Positions 18,100 to 31,292 of a stretch of 64,000 bases of DNA are shown piece after piece. Positions within the stretch are counted from its first letter, which is position 1; each line of letters starts with the position of its first letter. The stretch lies in contig JAJEKV010000066.1 of NCBI GenBank assembly GCA_021234155.1, positions 7,156,118 to 7,220,117 on the forward strand. The letters run 5' to 3'. The notes under the pieces are model-generated. The model saw nothing but the letters and a program-made list of their open reading frames with translations, searched no databases and had not been told where the DNA came from. Origin of the DNA: Isoetes taiwanensis (taxonomy: Eukaryota > Streptophyta > Lycopodiopsida > Isoetales > Isoetaceae). A program made the position numbers and the translations under genes.

Positions 18100-19660
18100 A
18101 GGAAGGCTGACCTGCTTGGGCGCCGTGCATCCGCTCTCTTCTTCCGAAACGCTTGTATCCTCGTTGCCTCTAAAATTGTAGCTATATATGCCTCTCTACT
18201 AAAAGGTCGCTATCTTTAACTCGCCACTCTGGACGCATGCAACGCAAAAAGGTGCCTCCTCGCTCATCCGTCGGATTAAAATCCTCCTTTTCCCACCACC
18301 ACTGGATCATCCACCGATCCCTTTTCTAGACTGCTATTCTGGTCTTGCCACGTGGCATACCCAATTATGCGCATGACACATATCTAAAAGATAACTAGAC
18401 CTAAAGGTCCGTTTACTACAGGTCTTTTTGTGACTTTACAACTACGGCATCGCCATCCGACTGCAGATCCTCAGGATTCTGCACCCACGCTCCAATAAGT
18501 GCGATTTTTAACTCATTATTTTGGTATTTTGACTGAATTCTGGTTTCTGGCCTAGTTTTGTTGTTCTTGAATTTTTTCCTCACATTTTCAGCATGTTATA
18601 TAGATTTTTAGGATTGGTTCGTTATCATAACAGTGTTTCCTTCGATCTGCAGACCAAATCGCCTGTCATTGATTTCCGTTTTTTTCTGCCCTGGATAGCT
18701 ATAACTAAGAACCCAATTTTCAGTCACTGTCGCTGTCTTACATCTTTGATCTGGCTGTTAATGAATTCTTTTTTTGCTGCTCTACATGGCTTATTTTAGT
18801 ATAATAAAGCAATAATAGGCATGGTTGGTTTGTTACGACTACAGGACAGTAGGATAATAAATCAGTAAAGTAACTTAAGCTCTACAGGCTAAATCCAGGA
18901 TAGTGTGGTTTATTTGGAACTACAATAACTGTGACAGCATATAGAGTTGGTTTTATAACACGCATTGCCACTTGTAAATGTAAATATCCCCAAACATTTT
19001 GTCTCCTAATTAATGGAGGCTGAAGGTCGTTCCCTGCTATAAGAAGATGCTCTAGCAGCAGGCTAATTTGATGATGTGTGTGCCAGTAAGATTACTTAGT
19101 AGAGATGTCAAAAGTTTTCCATGTTTATTCTTTCTCCTTAACAAGCAGCCCTGTCATAGGGCATATCAGGCACCTACCAGCAGGGGAGCAGGCAGCCTCA
19201 CCTCCGAATTCCGCCAAACCTGTGATAAAGAGACTGAATTCAGCCTCGGATGCTGAAGCTGTGATAAACAGACTTCAATCAGATGCCAAATTCATCTTTG
19301 TGTGCTCTAGAGAGTGCCCAACCTGTGATAAACCGAGATGCAGGAGTGATAATTGGAGTGGTGGGTGCAAGTTCGGGTGAGGCATCTTGCTTGCCCTCTT
19401 GGACTTCCTGTTTATCAGCCATAAGAGGCTTTTAGACCAACGCATCCCTAGCCGTTCATTGCTGTCCTGTACACAAGTGGAAACAGGGAAACAGGGAAAG
19501 GAGCAACAGCGTTGGAGGGATTTTGGAAAGGGGTTGGAAAGGAGCAACACCCCTGGATTCAGCCTTGGATGCTGATAATTTAGGCTCTGGATTTCTGATA
19601 AACGATTTATGGTCTTGCGAAGCTGTGATAACCGAGCTATGGAAGCTCAGATCCTAGGTA
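18100..19660. other. Gene-poor stretch with G-box and GTGATAAAC motifs
   Basis: A G-box (CCACGTGGCA) near 18350 and CT-rich, leader-like sequence up to about 18500 could be a promoter/5' UTR on the plus strand, but no convincing ORF follows. Between 19210 and 19640 the motif (C/G)TGTGATAAAC recurs four to five times. The frame at 19105-19380 has a Cys-rich end (CSRECPTCDKPRC) of unknown meaning. Confidence 0.3.
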
Positions 19661-19691
19661 TGAATGAGGCAGCCGCCTCCCTGGTTAAAGG

Positions 19692-19739
19692 GGATAAACA
19701 CCCCTGCTCGCCCATCTGGGCTTTCAGGGGTGTTTATCC
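19692..19739. repeat. Perfect hairpin, 15-bp arms
   Basis: GGATAAACACCCCTG (19692-19706) and its exact reverse complement (19725-19739) flank an 18-base loop that itself contains GCCCA/TGGGC. Confidence 0.85.
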
Positions 19740-20514
19740 TCTTCTTCCATGCAGGTAAGATCTATTTTTAAGAAAAAGCCCTTCTTCGATCTTAAGAGTT
19801 TGATGCATGGCTTTGGCTATAGTGTTTGAGTTCAAGACATACTCCTTAGTTTCAAATGTATGAAAAGAGCAGACTTTTTGATCGCATGTGATAGTTGGCA
19901 TAGTTTATATTGTCGAAAGAAAGGAACAGTAGTTTATATTGTCGAAAGAAAGGAACAGTATTGTGAAGTGTGTCATAAAACTCTTCCATTGAATATGAAA
20001 CATTCTTATTATCACACATGTGAGCCAATCAATAGATGACATATTCAACAAAACCTGGACTTATTCAGATATAATAGACAGGGATATTATTTTAAGATTA
20101 TATGTCATGTTTAATTCTTTTTTATTCTTATATAATTTTTAAAAATTCTAATTATATAACTTTATCTTTAAATTTAAAGTATAATTGTTATAGAAACATG
20201 AAATTACTTTCTAAATTAATTCTCACGTAAATTTATTTAGAATTAGACATTTCAAGAATATAAAATTTTAATTTTTAGCGATTTCTTGATAAATTTAGTA
20301 AATAAAATATGATGGTTTGATAAGTCGTTGACTTAAAATTATATGAGAATTGTAAATGAAATATGATGGCTTGATAAGTGGTTGACTTAAGTGGTTGACT
20401 TAAAATTATGTGAGAATTTCATAATTTACAAATTCTTAGTACCTTAGTAATACTTTAAAAAAGTGTTAAATTAAAATTAATTAAAAGATAAAGTTTATGT
20501 TTTAATGACAAATA

Positions 20515-21340
20515 TTGAATAATTTATTATTGATGAAATAAATATATATTGAAAATTAATTAAAAATAAACTATTTAAATTTTTTTAATTAAAACATAAA
20601 CGTAATTATTTGATTCATTTCATCTAAATTGAATAGTTTAAATAGTTTATTATTGGTGAAATAAATATATATTAAAAAATAATTAAAATAAATTATTCAA
20701 ATTTTTTTAATTAAAATATAAACGTAATTATTTGATTTATTTCATCTAAACTGTCTTTAAACGTTTTAAAAATAACATCTTAATCAATAGACTTTATCTT
20801 AGATGAAAATTTAATTTTAAATAAATTAAAGTATTAAATTAGAGTTCATTTTAAATTAATAATCTTCCCAAAAATTCTTGCTCGCACACGAGTGCGCCAT
20901 TGGCAGCGTCGCCGAGCAGATCACCTCCCAGAAAATCCTCGAGGGGTATTTTCCCCTATACGTCAATTTTTTTCTACGAGGAAAAATCTTGAGTGAAATG
21001 GATACGAGCAGAAAACAGAAACAGATTGCGAGCAGGAAATTTTGAGCAGATTATTATTAAGAAATATCCATCTATTCACAAGATCATCGTAATAATAAAA
21101 ATTTGACGAAAAGAAGCCTCCCAAATGATCGAAATTGAGATTGAGGAAGTAGAAGCATCCCAAGTTAAAAGTTTAAAATTGCTTGCTAGACTAGTTTTTA
21201 GTTTAATTTATTTAAAATTAATTTTTCATCTAAGATGAACTCTATATGACTAAAATGTTATTTTTAAAACGTTTAAAGAAAGTTTAAATGAAATGAATCA
21301 AATAATTATGTTTATGTTTTAATTAAAAGAATTTGAACCA
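20515..21340. mobile_element. AT-rich element: tandem 125-bp repeat plus ~145-bp inverted repeat
   Basis: A ~125-base AT-rich unit (ATGAAATAAATATATATT... ACGTAATTATTTGATT) is repeated at 20515-20640 and 20640-20755. Sequence at 20690-20840, including TCATCTAAACTG and AAACGTTTTAAAAATAACAT, recurs inverted at 21195-21340. The ~360-base centre is GC-richer and has no convincing ORF. This looks like a non-autonomous DNA element or two nested ones. Confidence 0.6.
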
Positions 21341-21393
21341 TCATTCAAATAAATTGGGATTATGTCTTAATTTTGGGATAATTTTCATATTGC
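21337..21393. repeat. Inverted partner of 25128-25180
   Basis: ACCATCATTCAA, ATAAATTGGGATTATGTC and the following TTAATTTTGG recur as reverse complement at 25128-25180. AATAGTTTATTTTTAATTAA at 25181-25200 also matches the reverse complement of about 20556-20582, so the 25.1 kb site carries an edge of the 20.5-21.4 kb element. Confidence 0.6.
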
Positions 21394-21399
21394 ATGTTT

Positions 21400-22700
21400 T
21401 TAATAACATATTAAAATTCATACATTTCGTGTCGAAAGTATGAAAACGTAATGCCATATTAATTAGAGAATAGACAATATTTCACAATATAGCACAATAA
21501 GGGACTCAAGCTTTTCCGTTTAAAAGAAGAAACTGATATTGCAATTCCATTCTGATTTCAAAAGTAAATTAAAAAAAAGTAACAAACAATTGAGTTATAT
21601 AATGTTGAGCATACAAGAAACATGCAAAGCTAGAAACATGCAAATGGAATAGAATAAAAAAAAAAAAAAGCAAACGAAACAGCATAATGCAAAAAGTATA
21701 TCTAGTTCAAGTTCACAATAAAGGGATTCATTTATAAATTATATGTCTTACAGAATCACAGTGTTAATCCACCTATTATCCCAACAACATTCATATATAG
21801 TTCCTAACATTGGGCTTTTTGGTCCAAACTAGAAGGCATTCCACCTTGCCAAACTCATTATAGCATTTATATAATAGCGCAAAGTTATTGTCATAAAGCT
21901 AGAAATATGCAAAAGGAACAGAATTAAAAAGAAAAAACAAGCTTAGCCTATGTCTAGTTCGCCTTAAAAAAGGGGAATTAATAAGCTCGATTTCATGTTT
22001 AGTTTAGTCTAATGCGAAAAATATGCCCAGGTTCAAAAAAAAAGGTTCACCCAAAAAGATAATTCCGAAAAGCTTAGTTTAACTGAAAAACTTTTTTCTT
22101 ATAAAATGTATCATCTTTGAAAATCTTTGAAAATAATCCAAAAAGCTAAGTTTAACTAAAAAACAAGAATTTTTTTTTTCTAAATGTATCAACACGAAAA
22201 TAGACCCAAAAACAGACCAGAAACACGCTTAGCGTGACAAAAAGCTAAGAATCGAATTACACTGCAATCCTCCGATGGCTCATCCGTGAAGCTGAGTTTT
22301 GAGAACTCTTTGGATCATTTCTACTCCACAACTAGAATGCATTCTTTGAATCATTTTTTAAATAAAAGACCAGCTTGCTTCCATTTTTTACCTCCTTTTT
22401 GTGCTTCCTTTTGTAGCTTCGTGCTTGATCCCTAACTTTGGCTTTTAGATTTTCATGCTGCAAATTTGCTTTTTGGATTCGTATGTACTGGTTTGATGCA
22501 TATTCAAAAATTAGATAAAAAATTAGATAAAAGACTCCTGAGCAAATTCAAATTCCATCATACCTTACGCTGTGCTTTCTATTTGTGCTTTCTCTTGCAA
22601 TTTCTTCCTCGATCCAGGGCTTTTTCTTTCGTCCTTCTATGCTGCAGATGTGCTCGTTGAATTCGTTATGAAGACATGATTCATATTAATACTTTGATTC
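21400..22700. other. No recognisable gene
   Basis: AT-rich sequence with repeated GCTAGAAACATGCAAA / GAACAGAAT motifs around 21630 and 21900. Only short ORFs, none with recognisable features. Confidence 0.5.
22224..22236. repeat. CACGCTTAGCGTG palindrome (first of four)
   Basis: A 13-base near-palindrome that recurs at 23922-23934 (CACGCTAAGCGTG), 24145-24157 and 24188-24200 (CACGCTTGGCGTG), each preceded by an A-rich run. Either a shared binding site or a shared repeat edge. Confidence 0.7.
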
Positions 22701-22742
22701 ATATTTTCAGCTTGTTTCTCCGAAGAAACTAGATTCAAAGTG

Positions 22743-23090
22743 CAAGTGCAAGATGCGCCCATTTTTGTGCTTTCTGCTCTAACTATGCAAGCGCAAGATG
22801 CGCCCATTTTTGTGCTTTCTGCTCCAACTTCTTGCTCGATCCTTTGTTGTTTCTTGCTCGATCCCTTGTTGGGCTTGATGCCAGATGCAATAGAAGAGCC
22901 AAAAAGGCAGATTGCAGAAGACAGAAGACAGAATGCAGGCTCACCATATTGAGGAATGCAGACACCAATACAGAAGACAGAATGCAGGCTCCGATGCCAT
23001 AGAAGAGCCGAAAAGGCAGATTGCCATAGAAGAGCCGAAAAGGCAGAAGGTAGAAGGCAGAAGAGAGAATGCATGCTCACCATATTTCGT
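22743..23090. repeat. Local direct repeats (44-bp pair and GAAGAGCC units)
   Basis: GCAAGATGCGCCCATTTTTG starts two ~44-base units at 22748 and 22793. From 22890 to 23060, GAAGAGCCRAAAAGGCAGAT and AGAAGACAGAATGCAGGCTC occur two to three times. These repeats produce spurious ORFs on both strands. Confidence 0.8.
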
Positions 23091-24482
23091 AGATCAAACG
23101 ACCTGCAACGATAAGCTTAGTTTCCTGTAATCTGCTTCCAACGACCAAACTTCCAAGAATAAGCTTAGTATCCTGTAATGGATGTAAGGAAACTTAGTAT
23201 CTGCAGACGCATCCAGCTCTATTGCAAACTCTGATGACTGGAGACAGATTTTTTGTTTTGGGGATGTTCCAGATAACAATGGCGATATATCTGTTGCTAT
23301 AAAAAATGGGATACAAATACGACCCATCAAAAGGGCTCTGTCAATCTTGCAGAGGGCTTCAATGAAACGTCAAGGATTTCGAAACCTGTTTTGGATATGG
23401 GAACAAAAATGGCAGATCAAGTGACGGAAGCTTGGGAACTGTATGGCGGTCAAGGCAAATCCTCCTGCTTTGGGCGCAAAAAATGCCTCAGAAAACTTTC
23501 AGATCCCTCAGAAAGCAGATGTGAGGTGCCAGAGTGCGCCAGAGCTCTTTTTGCCTTCGATTTTTCATTTTGAAAGCCGCATGCCGCATCTTCCATTGTG
23601 AAGGCCGCTTGGGGTTCGACATGCAGAGATGCAGAGATGAAAATCCGTCCCTGCCTAAGTCCCTGCCTAATGGTATCAAATTTTTTTAATGGTAACACTT
23701 TTTAATAGTTTTAGATGGTCTTTTAGTGTTCTCTCTGAACCAATGGGTTGGGTTGCATAGGAGGGTGCTAGCTTGTTTTGCATTCAAAAATATTAAAAAT
23801 ATTAGTGAAGGATAATCTAAAAGACCCTAAGCATGATCTAGAATCAGTGGGTTGGGTTGCATTGCATAGGAGGGACCTAACCTGATTTGCACCCAAAAAG
23901 TCAAAGGCAGAGAAAGAGAAACACGCTAAGCGTGATTTACAAACTAGTGCATCCTTGCATTTGATTGGCCACGTGCTCCTTTAGCTACTCATTCTTAGTC
24001 TATTTCATCCCTTTGTCTAGCTTTATTATGTTTTGAATCCTTGAAATGGAGGATATTTTGTTTTAAATATCTTGTCTAACTTAAATATGTTGTTCAATAG
24101 TAAGTAATTTATTTTCATGGGTACATTAAGATTAGATTTCAAATCACGCTTGGCGTGCATTGTTGTGGTTCTATATACCAGTTAAATCACGCTTGGCGTG
24201 GTTTGATGTGGCTTTATAGACCAATTTTTTACAATCCTTTACATTTGTAGGTTCAAAAGGGCTATATATTTAATCCTAGTGAAACACCTTTAAAACTTCT
24301 TGTTACTTTTATTTGGCTTTTATATACAACATAATGACCATTTTATTTTATTTCTTACTCTTATATAGCTACACACCTTCACAAAAAATTATTTTGAATC
24401 CATGTATACCATTGACATATATATGTACAAATATGAGGCATTATTCAAGGAAGTTAATCAGTGGCAATTATTTTAGGGATTA

Positions 24483-24838
24483 TTGTTTTTAATCATCATT
24501 CTTATTTCGGTTGTTGCATCAAATTATATATTATCTGTTGTTGTGCAGTTCTATAATCCGAAGGATACCACAAGCAAGGCTATCTTCATCAAACACTTGA
24601 ATAACATGATGGACGAACTTGGCTTCGACAATCAAACTCAGGCCCTAAATCACCATCTTATGATCCACAAAAATTGTGACAGATAATTTTCTGGTCTAGT
24701 TTATACCTATTATGAATAATCTGGCTATCGGATGACAGTACGTGAAGTGTTAGAATCACATCCAGAACTAGACAGAATAGCTGACATGGAACCATACCTT
24801 GCTATGTATGTGAAAAAACATGGATTGGTCCCTTAATA
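24483..24838 (+). pseudogene. Unrecognised coding fragment (two pieces)
   Basis: After an acceptor-like TGTTGTTGTGCAG (24549), the plus strand reads FYNPKDTTSKAIFIKHLNNM and ends at a stop at 24686. Shortly after, from about 24735, another open stretch reads TVREVLESHPELDRIADMEP and ends KKHGLVP at a TAA (24836-24838). The latter piece recurs at 51.64 kb at the left edge of the duplication. The composition looks coding, but I know of no matching family. Confidence 0.35.
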
Positions 24839-25430
24839 TTTTATTGGAATATATGATTGTTTTTAATGATATTCGTTTCATGTATCCATAATTTTGGGGT
24901 TGTTCTTGCCTGGAAAATAATGTAATATGTTATCAGATTATACATTATTTTCGCCTTAATGTTCCGTGATTCCGATGTCATGAATTTAAAGAACTTGCCC
25001 TTCGTTTTGCATATTTCAAGTCGATCTAGAAGACGATGGGAATTGCAATGTTTATATGATTTATCAAGTCCAAAAAAAGCTAAAAAAAACAAAAGCCCCT
25101 TAGGAAACTAGAAAAATTATCAAGAGGTTGGCTTAATTTTGGAATTGACATAATCCCAATTTAATTGAATGATGGTTTTGAATAGTTTATTTTTAATTAA
25201 TTATATTTATTAGCACACCAGCCCAACCAAGCCTACATTCTTCCTTGTACCGGGCTATTCACATAGCAGCTTTAAATCACCCAAACCTTAGGTGGCATGA
25301 GGTTACGCCAGTTGGATCGTGATTTTCTTAAATCGATGGCCATGAAAAGAAATGGCCAAAATTTTACACGGAGATATGGAAAGAGCGAGCTTTGGCTCGT
25401 CGGTTGCTAAGCCAAGCATTCTGAGATCAA

Positions 25431-27666
25431 ACTCTATATGGATCTTGGATTGGTAAGCAACCAACATTATCCCATCTAAAAGTGTTTGGTCATATCGGAT
25501 ATGTGCATGTACCTAAACAAAAACGAAGAAAATGGGAGGACCATAGTATCAAGTGTATCTTTGTTGGCTATACAGTATGTTTGCCAAGGCATACTGTATG
25601 TACAACCCCTTTACCAAGAAAGGTTTCATCTTCCGAGATGTTACATTTGTTGAAGATACCTTCTGGAATCACAAAAAAGATGTACCTCCTATATCTTGGT
25701 GTCAAGGCCCCTGGCAAGTCCTCTATCCTCCAATATCTCCTCTCACTCAAGATGATAACATGCAACCCAATCCTCCAATTATTCAAGCAGAGCAATCAGC
25801 TCCTGTTATAGTTCTAGAGGAAGCCCCAACAAACATAAACACTGAAGATCTTGCTCCCAAGCTTATGCAAGATGAAGATGTTCCAGATGCCCAATCACTC
25901 ACCTCCAGTGACGAAGCCCCTGATAATGGGCAACAATTTATGGATAGCCCACTTCCTCTAGTGGCATCCCCAAGTACAAGTCGATATGGTCGAAAACGTA
26001 CTTCTTCTTTGAAGACTTTGGAGTCTTCCATGCAATCATTAAAGAAGCATTTTGCTACGCCCATAGTTGATGATCCATTGACTCTTAAAGATGCTTTATC
26101 AGATCCAAATTCCAAAGAATGGTACGATGCTATGGTTTTTGAATATGATTCTCTCATGAGGAATCAGACATGGACCTTGCAACCACTCCCACCAGGGCGC
26201 AAAGCAATTGGTTGTAAGTGGCTCTTTAAACGCAAATTCAAAGCTGATGGATCCATTGATCATGATAAAGCAAGATTAGTAGCAAAAGGATCCTCTCAAA
26301 TTGAAGGGATAGATTACCTTGATACCTTCTCTCCTGTTGTCAAGATGACATCCATCAGAACTCTCTTCACACTTGTTGCTGCTCAAGATATGTACATCCA
26401 TCAACTGGATGTTAAGGCTGCATTTCTCAATGGTAACTTGGAAGAAGATATCTCCATGAAACAACCTGAAGGTTATGTTCAACCTGGACAAGAGTCTCTA
26501 ATATGCAAGTTACATAAGCCTTTATATGGCCTCAAATAGTCTCCACGAGCATGGTATCAATGGATTGACACCTTTCTCAAGTCACATAGCTATAAGCAAG
26601 GGGGAGCAGACAGTAACATCTATATCAAGAAGAGAAACTGTCATATTTTGCTCCTAGCTCTGTATGTGGATGATGCCATATTAATAAGAAACAACTTGAA
26701 TTTTCTGAGCGAGTGTAAACAAATTCTTGCCAAAGAATTTCAAATGATTGATTATGGTGAAATTGCTTACTGCTTAGGAATCCAAGTCCTAAGAAATCGG
26801 AAAAAGAAGACAATTCATCTCAGTCAACAAAAATATATTGAAGATCTCTTAAAAAAATTTGAGATGGATAAGAGTAAGTCAATAAGTACTCCAATGGATG
26901 TGAATATAAATTTGTCCAAAGATATGTGTCCTCAAAATCCTCAAGAAGAAGAGACTATGAAGAATACATCTTATGCAAGTGCAAGAGGGCGCCTCATGTA
27001 TGTCGCTATATGTACAAGACCCCGACATTGCTCAAGAAGTCGGGTTTCATGAGTTAATTTTAAGTAATCTAGGACCTATGCACTGGGCTGCAGTGAAGAG
27101 AATTCTTCGCTATCTTTCTGGCACCCCTAACTTTGGACTTACATTACAAGGTGGCTCGTTCACACTCACAAAGTTATAGTGATGCTTTTATGCCGCTGGT
27201 GTTGAAATTTAAAACCCACAATTGGATATTATTTTCAACTTGGAAAAAGCACCATCTCCTCGGTATAGTAAAAAGCAACCTACAATTGAAATCCTTATCA
27301 AGTGTTGAAGCCGAATATATAACTATTTGCCAAGCAATAAAAGAAGCCATATATGGCTCAGAAAGTTACTTGAAGACATCATGATACCTTCACAAGAACC
27401 GTTGTTAATCAAGATCGATAGCACAAGTTGCATCGGCATGGCAACACAACTAAGAATCAATGCTAAACCAAGACATATTGAGATCCAAGCATCATTTTGT
27501 AATGAGAAAAGATTCTTGAGAAGAAGATTGAACTTCAATATTGCCCCATTGAAGATATAGTAGCGCATTTTCTTACAAAACCTCTACCAAAAGACAAATT
27601 TGTTCTATGCATAAAGCCTCAACATAGAAGACAGCTTCAAGGCATCGGGCTAAGAGGGAGCCTTAA
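25431..27666 (+). pseudogene. Ty1/copia pol remnant, copy 1 (integrase end, RT, RNase H)
   Basis: The first codons read TLYGSWIGKQPTLSHLKVFG, the C-terminal part of a copia integrase. After a frame change, 25553-26539 carries the linker and the start of RT: SKEWYDAMVFEYDSL, WLFKRKFKADG, KARLVAKG, DYLDTFSPVVK, LDVKAAFLNGNLEEDI, PLYGLK. A TAG then interrupts the PLYGLK-SPRAW motif. RT resumes with the catalytic LYVDD (26658-26672), LGIQVLRNRKKK, and a broken RNase H region (HWAAVKRILRYLSG; SSVEAEY; KPRHIEI). It ends AKREP-stop after LTKPLPKDKFV. Gag, protease and most of the integrase are missing, and no LTR pair was found. It still has YVDD, which copy 2 has lost. Confidence 0.9.
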
Positions 27667-30600
27667 ATGTAATGGCATTCCGCTGGTTATCCCGTCAGAA
27701 CTAGTGTGCATTCTCGCCACGCCACCCATAAGCCACATAAGCTTGTCCACCTCATTGATCCATGTCTCCAATAGACATGCTTTTTCCAATACCCATGTCC
27801 TTTCCCAAAAGACATGCCCTCATGACCTTTCATATACTTTTACTTGCTTACATAAATTGTTCTATTTTCCATATTTCAATACAATTCAACTCAAGCATTG
27901 CACAACCATGTGGGAGCCCTTCCAAATCTGCAAGCATCGCCTCTCAAAACAGATATGTATTCTCAAATTCATACATGAATATATGATTCCATTATATATT
28001 CAATTTTGTATGATTATATAAGATTCTTGTTTTTCGCCATATGCATTATATTTAATTTCATTGTTCATCGATTTGTTTCTATTATCACAAAGAGACCTAA
28101 CAATTTGCTTGTTTTAGATAAGTTTTGAACCGCCCCTTGTTGTAAGTCACGCTTTTAGATAATAGATAAACCTATGCGACAAAGAAAATGCTATCTTGCC
28201 CTCCTTTCTACATCATGTTCTCTAACTTTAACTATATGAGATATGTCTAATCTACCAAGCAGAAACAATGATGATGTTCAAGAAATTTGTCAACTTGAAC
28301 ATTGGAAAGTTTGTGGTTTATATATCTTACTATTACATAGCATTTTAATAATACATACTCTTTCTCTTCAAAAAATTACGATGTAAAGGAAATTAAATGC
28401 AACTAGTTGCTAGATGAAAATACGCATCTAGCAAAGGTCTACAATCGGCTTCCCTTGCCAATCATGCCCAAGACAATCTCGAGGGGCAATCTATAATACA
28501 AAGATACCTAGTGCATATTTGAAGGAGAGGCTTAGACATGGATTTATAGAAATGGTATTAGGAATGAGAGAATGCTTCTACATCGCTTGCCACCATTGAA
28601 GACATAATGAAAGCTCGCTCCATCGTAAAAAACGTGAAATAAAAGCATCAACAAAGCATCCCACTTACACATAATCTTGTACCGCAATACCTTCTAGCCC
28701 GCACTTTTATCTTCCTTGCAAGGTAAAGGACTTGAATTTCCATTGCCGTCACTGCATTTTCTTCAATTGAATGGCATTGTAGTCAAGAATAAATAGAAAC
28801 TGAAAACAAACTAGCAAATGGCCAACAGGAGAAAGCGGATGATGAAAAATCTGCCCTCGAAACAGATGGCGCAGCCGCCTAATAATGCCTAAAGAAAGTC
28901 CGACCACCTTGGGCAAAAGATTCAACTAGTTGAACTCGACATAGACATCCCCGATGTTTGCGGTGTTCGATGTTTGCCAATATTGAAGCTTCAAAAGGCC
29001 GCCATGACGCTGTAAAAATTGTGGGACACTAACAACGCATAAGAACGTAAGGGAAGGAAAAAGAAAAAATAGACGGGCTTGCACAAGGAATATGAGTTGG
29101 GTGAGTTTTCTAGCAGATTGAGCAAAGAGGATATCCGTGGAAAGAGCTCAAGAGGGTAAATGCAATTTTTGGGGCTTTTTCAATATTTATCGACAAGAAG
29201 ATCGTAAAAATATAGCATCTAATAGTGTATATTGAAATTTTGTCGAGGTTTAGTGCACGGTATAGGCTAGAATTTGAGAAATTGTTGTAGGGAAGGTTAG
29301 GCAAGCCCCGCTAAAAATAATAAAAATAAAAAATAAATTATCATCCTTAAGATATTCATAGATATAGCCTCATTTATTCATAGATATAGGCCTCATTTTA
29401 ACAAATCCTACAGCTTTCTCAACTAACTAACTCTTCGCAACTCACTTCCGGACTAGCATCCTCAATATCCATCTCTATTTCCTCAAGTATACACAGCTTT
29501 GAGTAGAGAGTATTTTCTCTACATTTTTCGATGATCTTTCTAGTAGCAAGCAATTGAACTTTAGCTAAAAGTTAAAATGATAGAAAATAGAGCTAAATAT
29601 GCAAGAGCTTTTAAGATCCGTAGAGGCATTTTCAGTTAGCACACGGTTTATAGGCAGCACAACCATGACCTAATCTAGCCTATTAGAGATGCATCCCATT
29701 TGATGCTCCACATTGCTTTATGCTTTATCCAAAGAAGACTCCTTGCCAATTTTTGAATCCTCCATGCAGTTGAATTCTCGATTAGAATTGTCCATCTAAA
29801 GTTTGATATTCTTAACTTTCATGTTCACAAAGTCATAGAGGTCTTCAAAGAGAGGATTAGTCAACGATTCAATAGTTAACAGCCCCTAACCTATACAACC
29901 GCCACCGTGATTTTCAAAAAGGTGTATTAGATCTTCAAAGTTCACAACCTTCAAGATTCGTGATCATTGAAGGTTTATTCGGAACAACTACTTCACCATC
30001 AGCCAAGGATACATCAAGAGAACATACCCCTTATAAATAGAGTGGTTGATGGTGCTCGGTGGGCAATAGCTTGAAAAGAATCAAATCCAACTTGAGCAAC
30101 AGAAGCATTCCTGAGAAGCATTTCCTTCTTATGCAGTAATTTCTTATGTGCTTTCTATTATGATCATTCATATTGCTTTTAAATGTATTGGAGGAGTCTA
30201 CAGCTGCAATAGTATGGACAGAGCTTGCAACTGTATGGACAGAACTTACAGACAGGGGAAGGCATATAAATGTGGGTTCTAGCCGAAGTGAATTTTTGGA
30301 TGTAAATTTAACAGAGAAATACATGATGAAAGCTATGGTTCTTTTAGCATATACAGCTTATCTAAGTGCACCCATAGAGGATTGAAGATAAAGTCCTTGA
30401 AGATGCCTTTTGTGTTAACATGCATAATTCAGAGGCTAAGGTAAATTTTTGGATGTAAAACTATATTCAACTTATTTAAGAATTCCACATACCGCTTTTA
30501 TTTTTCTCGCATGCATTTATATAAGATTTTTTGATTCTATAAAAGTTTAATCTAGGATTCCAAGTTTTGATCGATTTTAAATGTTTGTTGATTTGGCTAT

Positions 30601-31290
30601 GCATGCTTCATCTCTTTGATATGCCGTGACCTGATTGTAATCGCACAACACTCATGGCGATGGTTCGACTTCATCAAGAGATACAAATGGTTCATACTTA
30701 AGAAATCCACTCTTGATCAATAAATACCACTCTGGGTGACATGGCATAGATATAGCTATGTTAAGAACCATGTCCATGATGTTCTTGCTATGATTAATCA
30801 ATCTATATAATTATGTTTTTGCACTCAAGTAGCTTGAGTCCTCGAATTTCTAAAATTCAATCATGTTGTAAACATATATGAATGTGTAGAAATGCTTTTA
30901 AGTTTGGCCTTATACAAAAACTTGATGATAGTCATTTTGCGGTGGAAATTAGACCTGATGTTATGATTCTAGATCAAGGTCTATGTTGTATCCGCTTCTA
31001 TCTTTAAGGAGAGCCTTATGAATTGAGGTGGAGTTGTAAATTGTGATGACACCATGCATCATGTCGATTATTTCTTTTGACCCGTTTTAGTCTAGATTTG
31101 GACATTTAAAGGTACAAAGGTGAGTTTCTTAACTAATTGGAATATATCCGATGCAACTTCAATACAATATATATTCTTATAACGCATCCATGCTATGATC
31201 AAGCACAATCAACAATACTATGGAGGTAATCTAATTTGTAATTAGTGATTTGTGATTTGAAAATAGGAAGTTACACCAACCAATCATTTT
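27667..31290. other. No recognised gene; sequence downstream of copia copy 1
   Basis: Mostly AT-rich and present again in copy 2. The overlapping frames at 30031-30324 (minus) and 30173-30385 (plus) are preserved exactly between the copies, unlike their surroundings, but match no family I know. A repeated ATGGACAGARCTTRCA pair lies at about 30216-30250. Confidence 0.45.
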
Positions 31291-31292
31291 TG

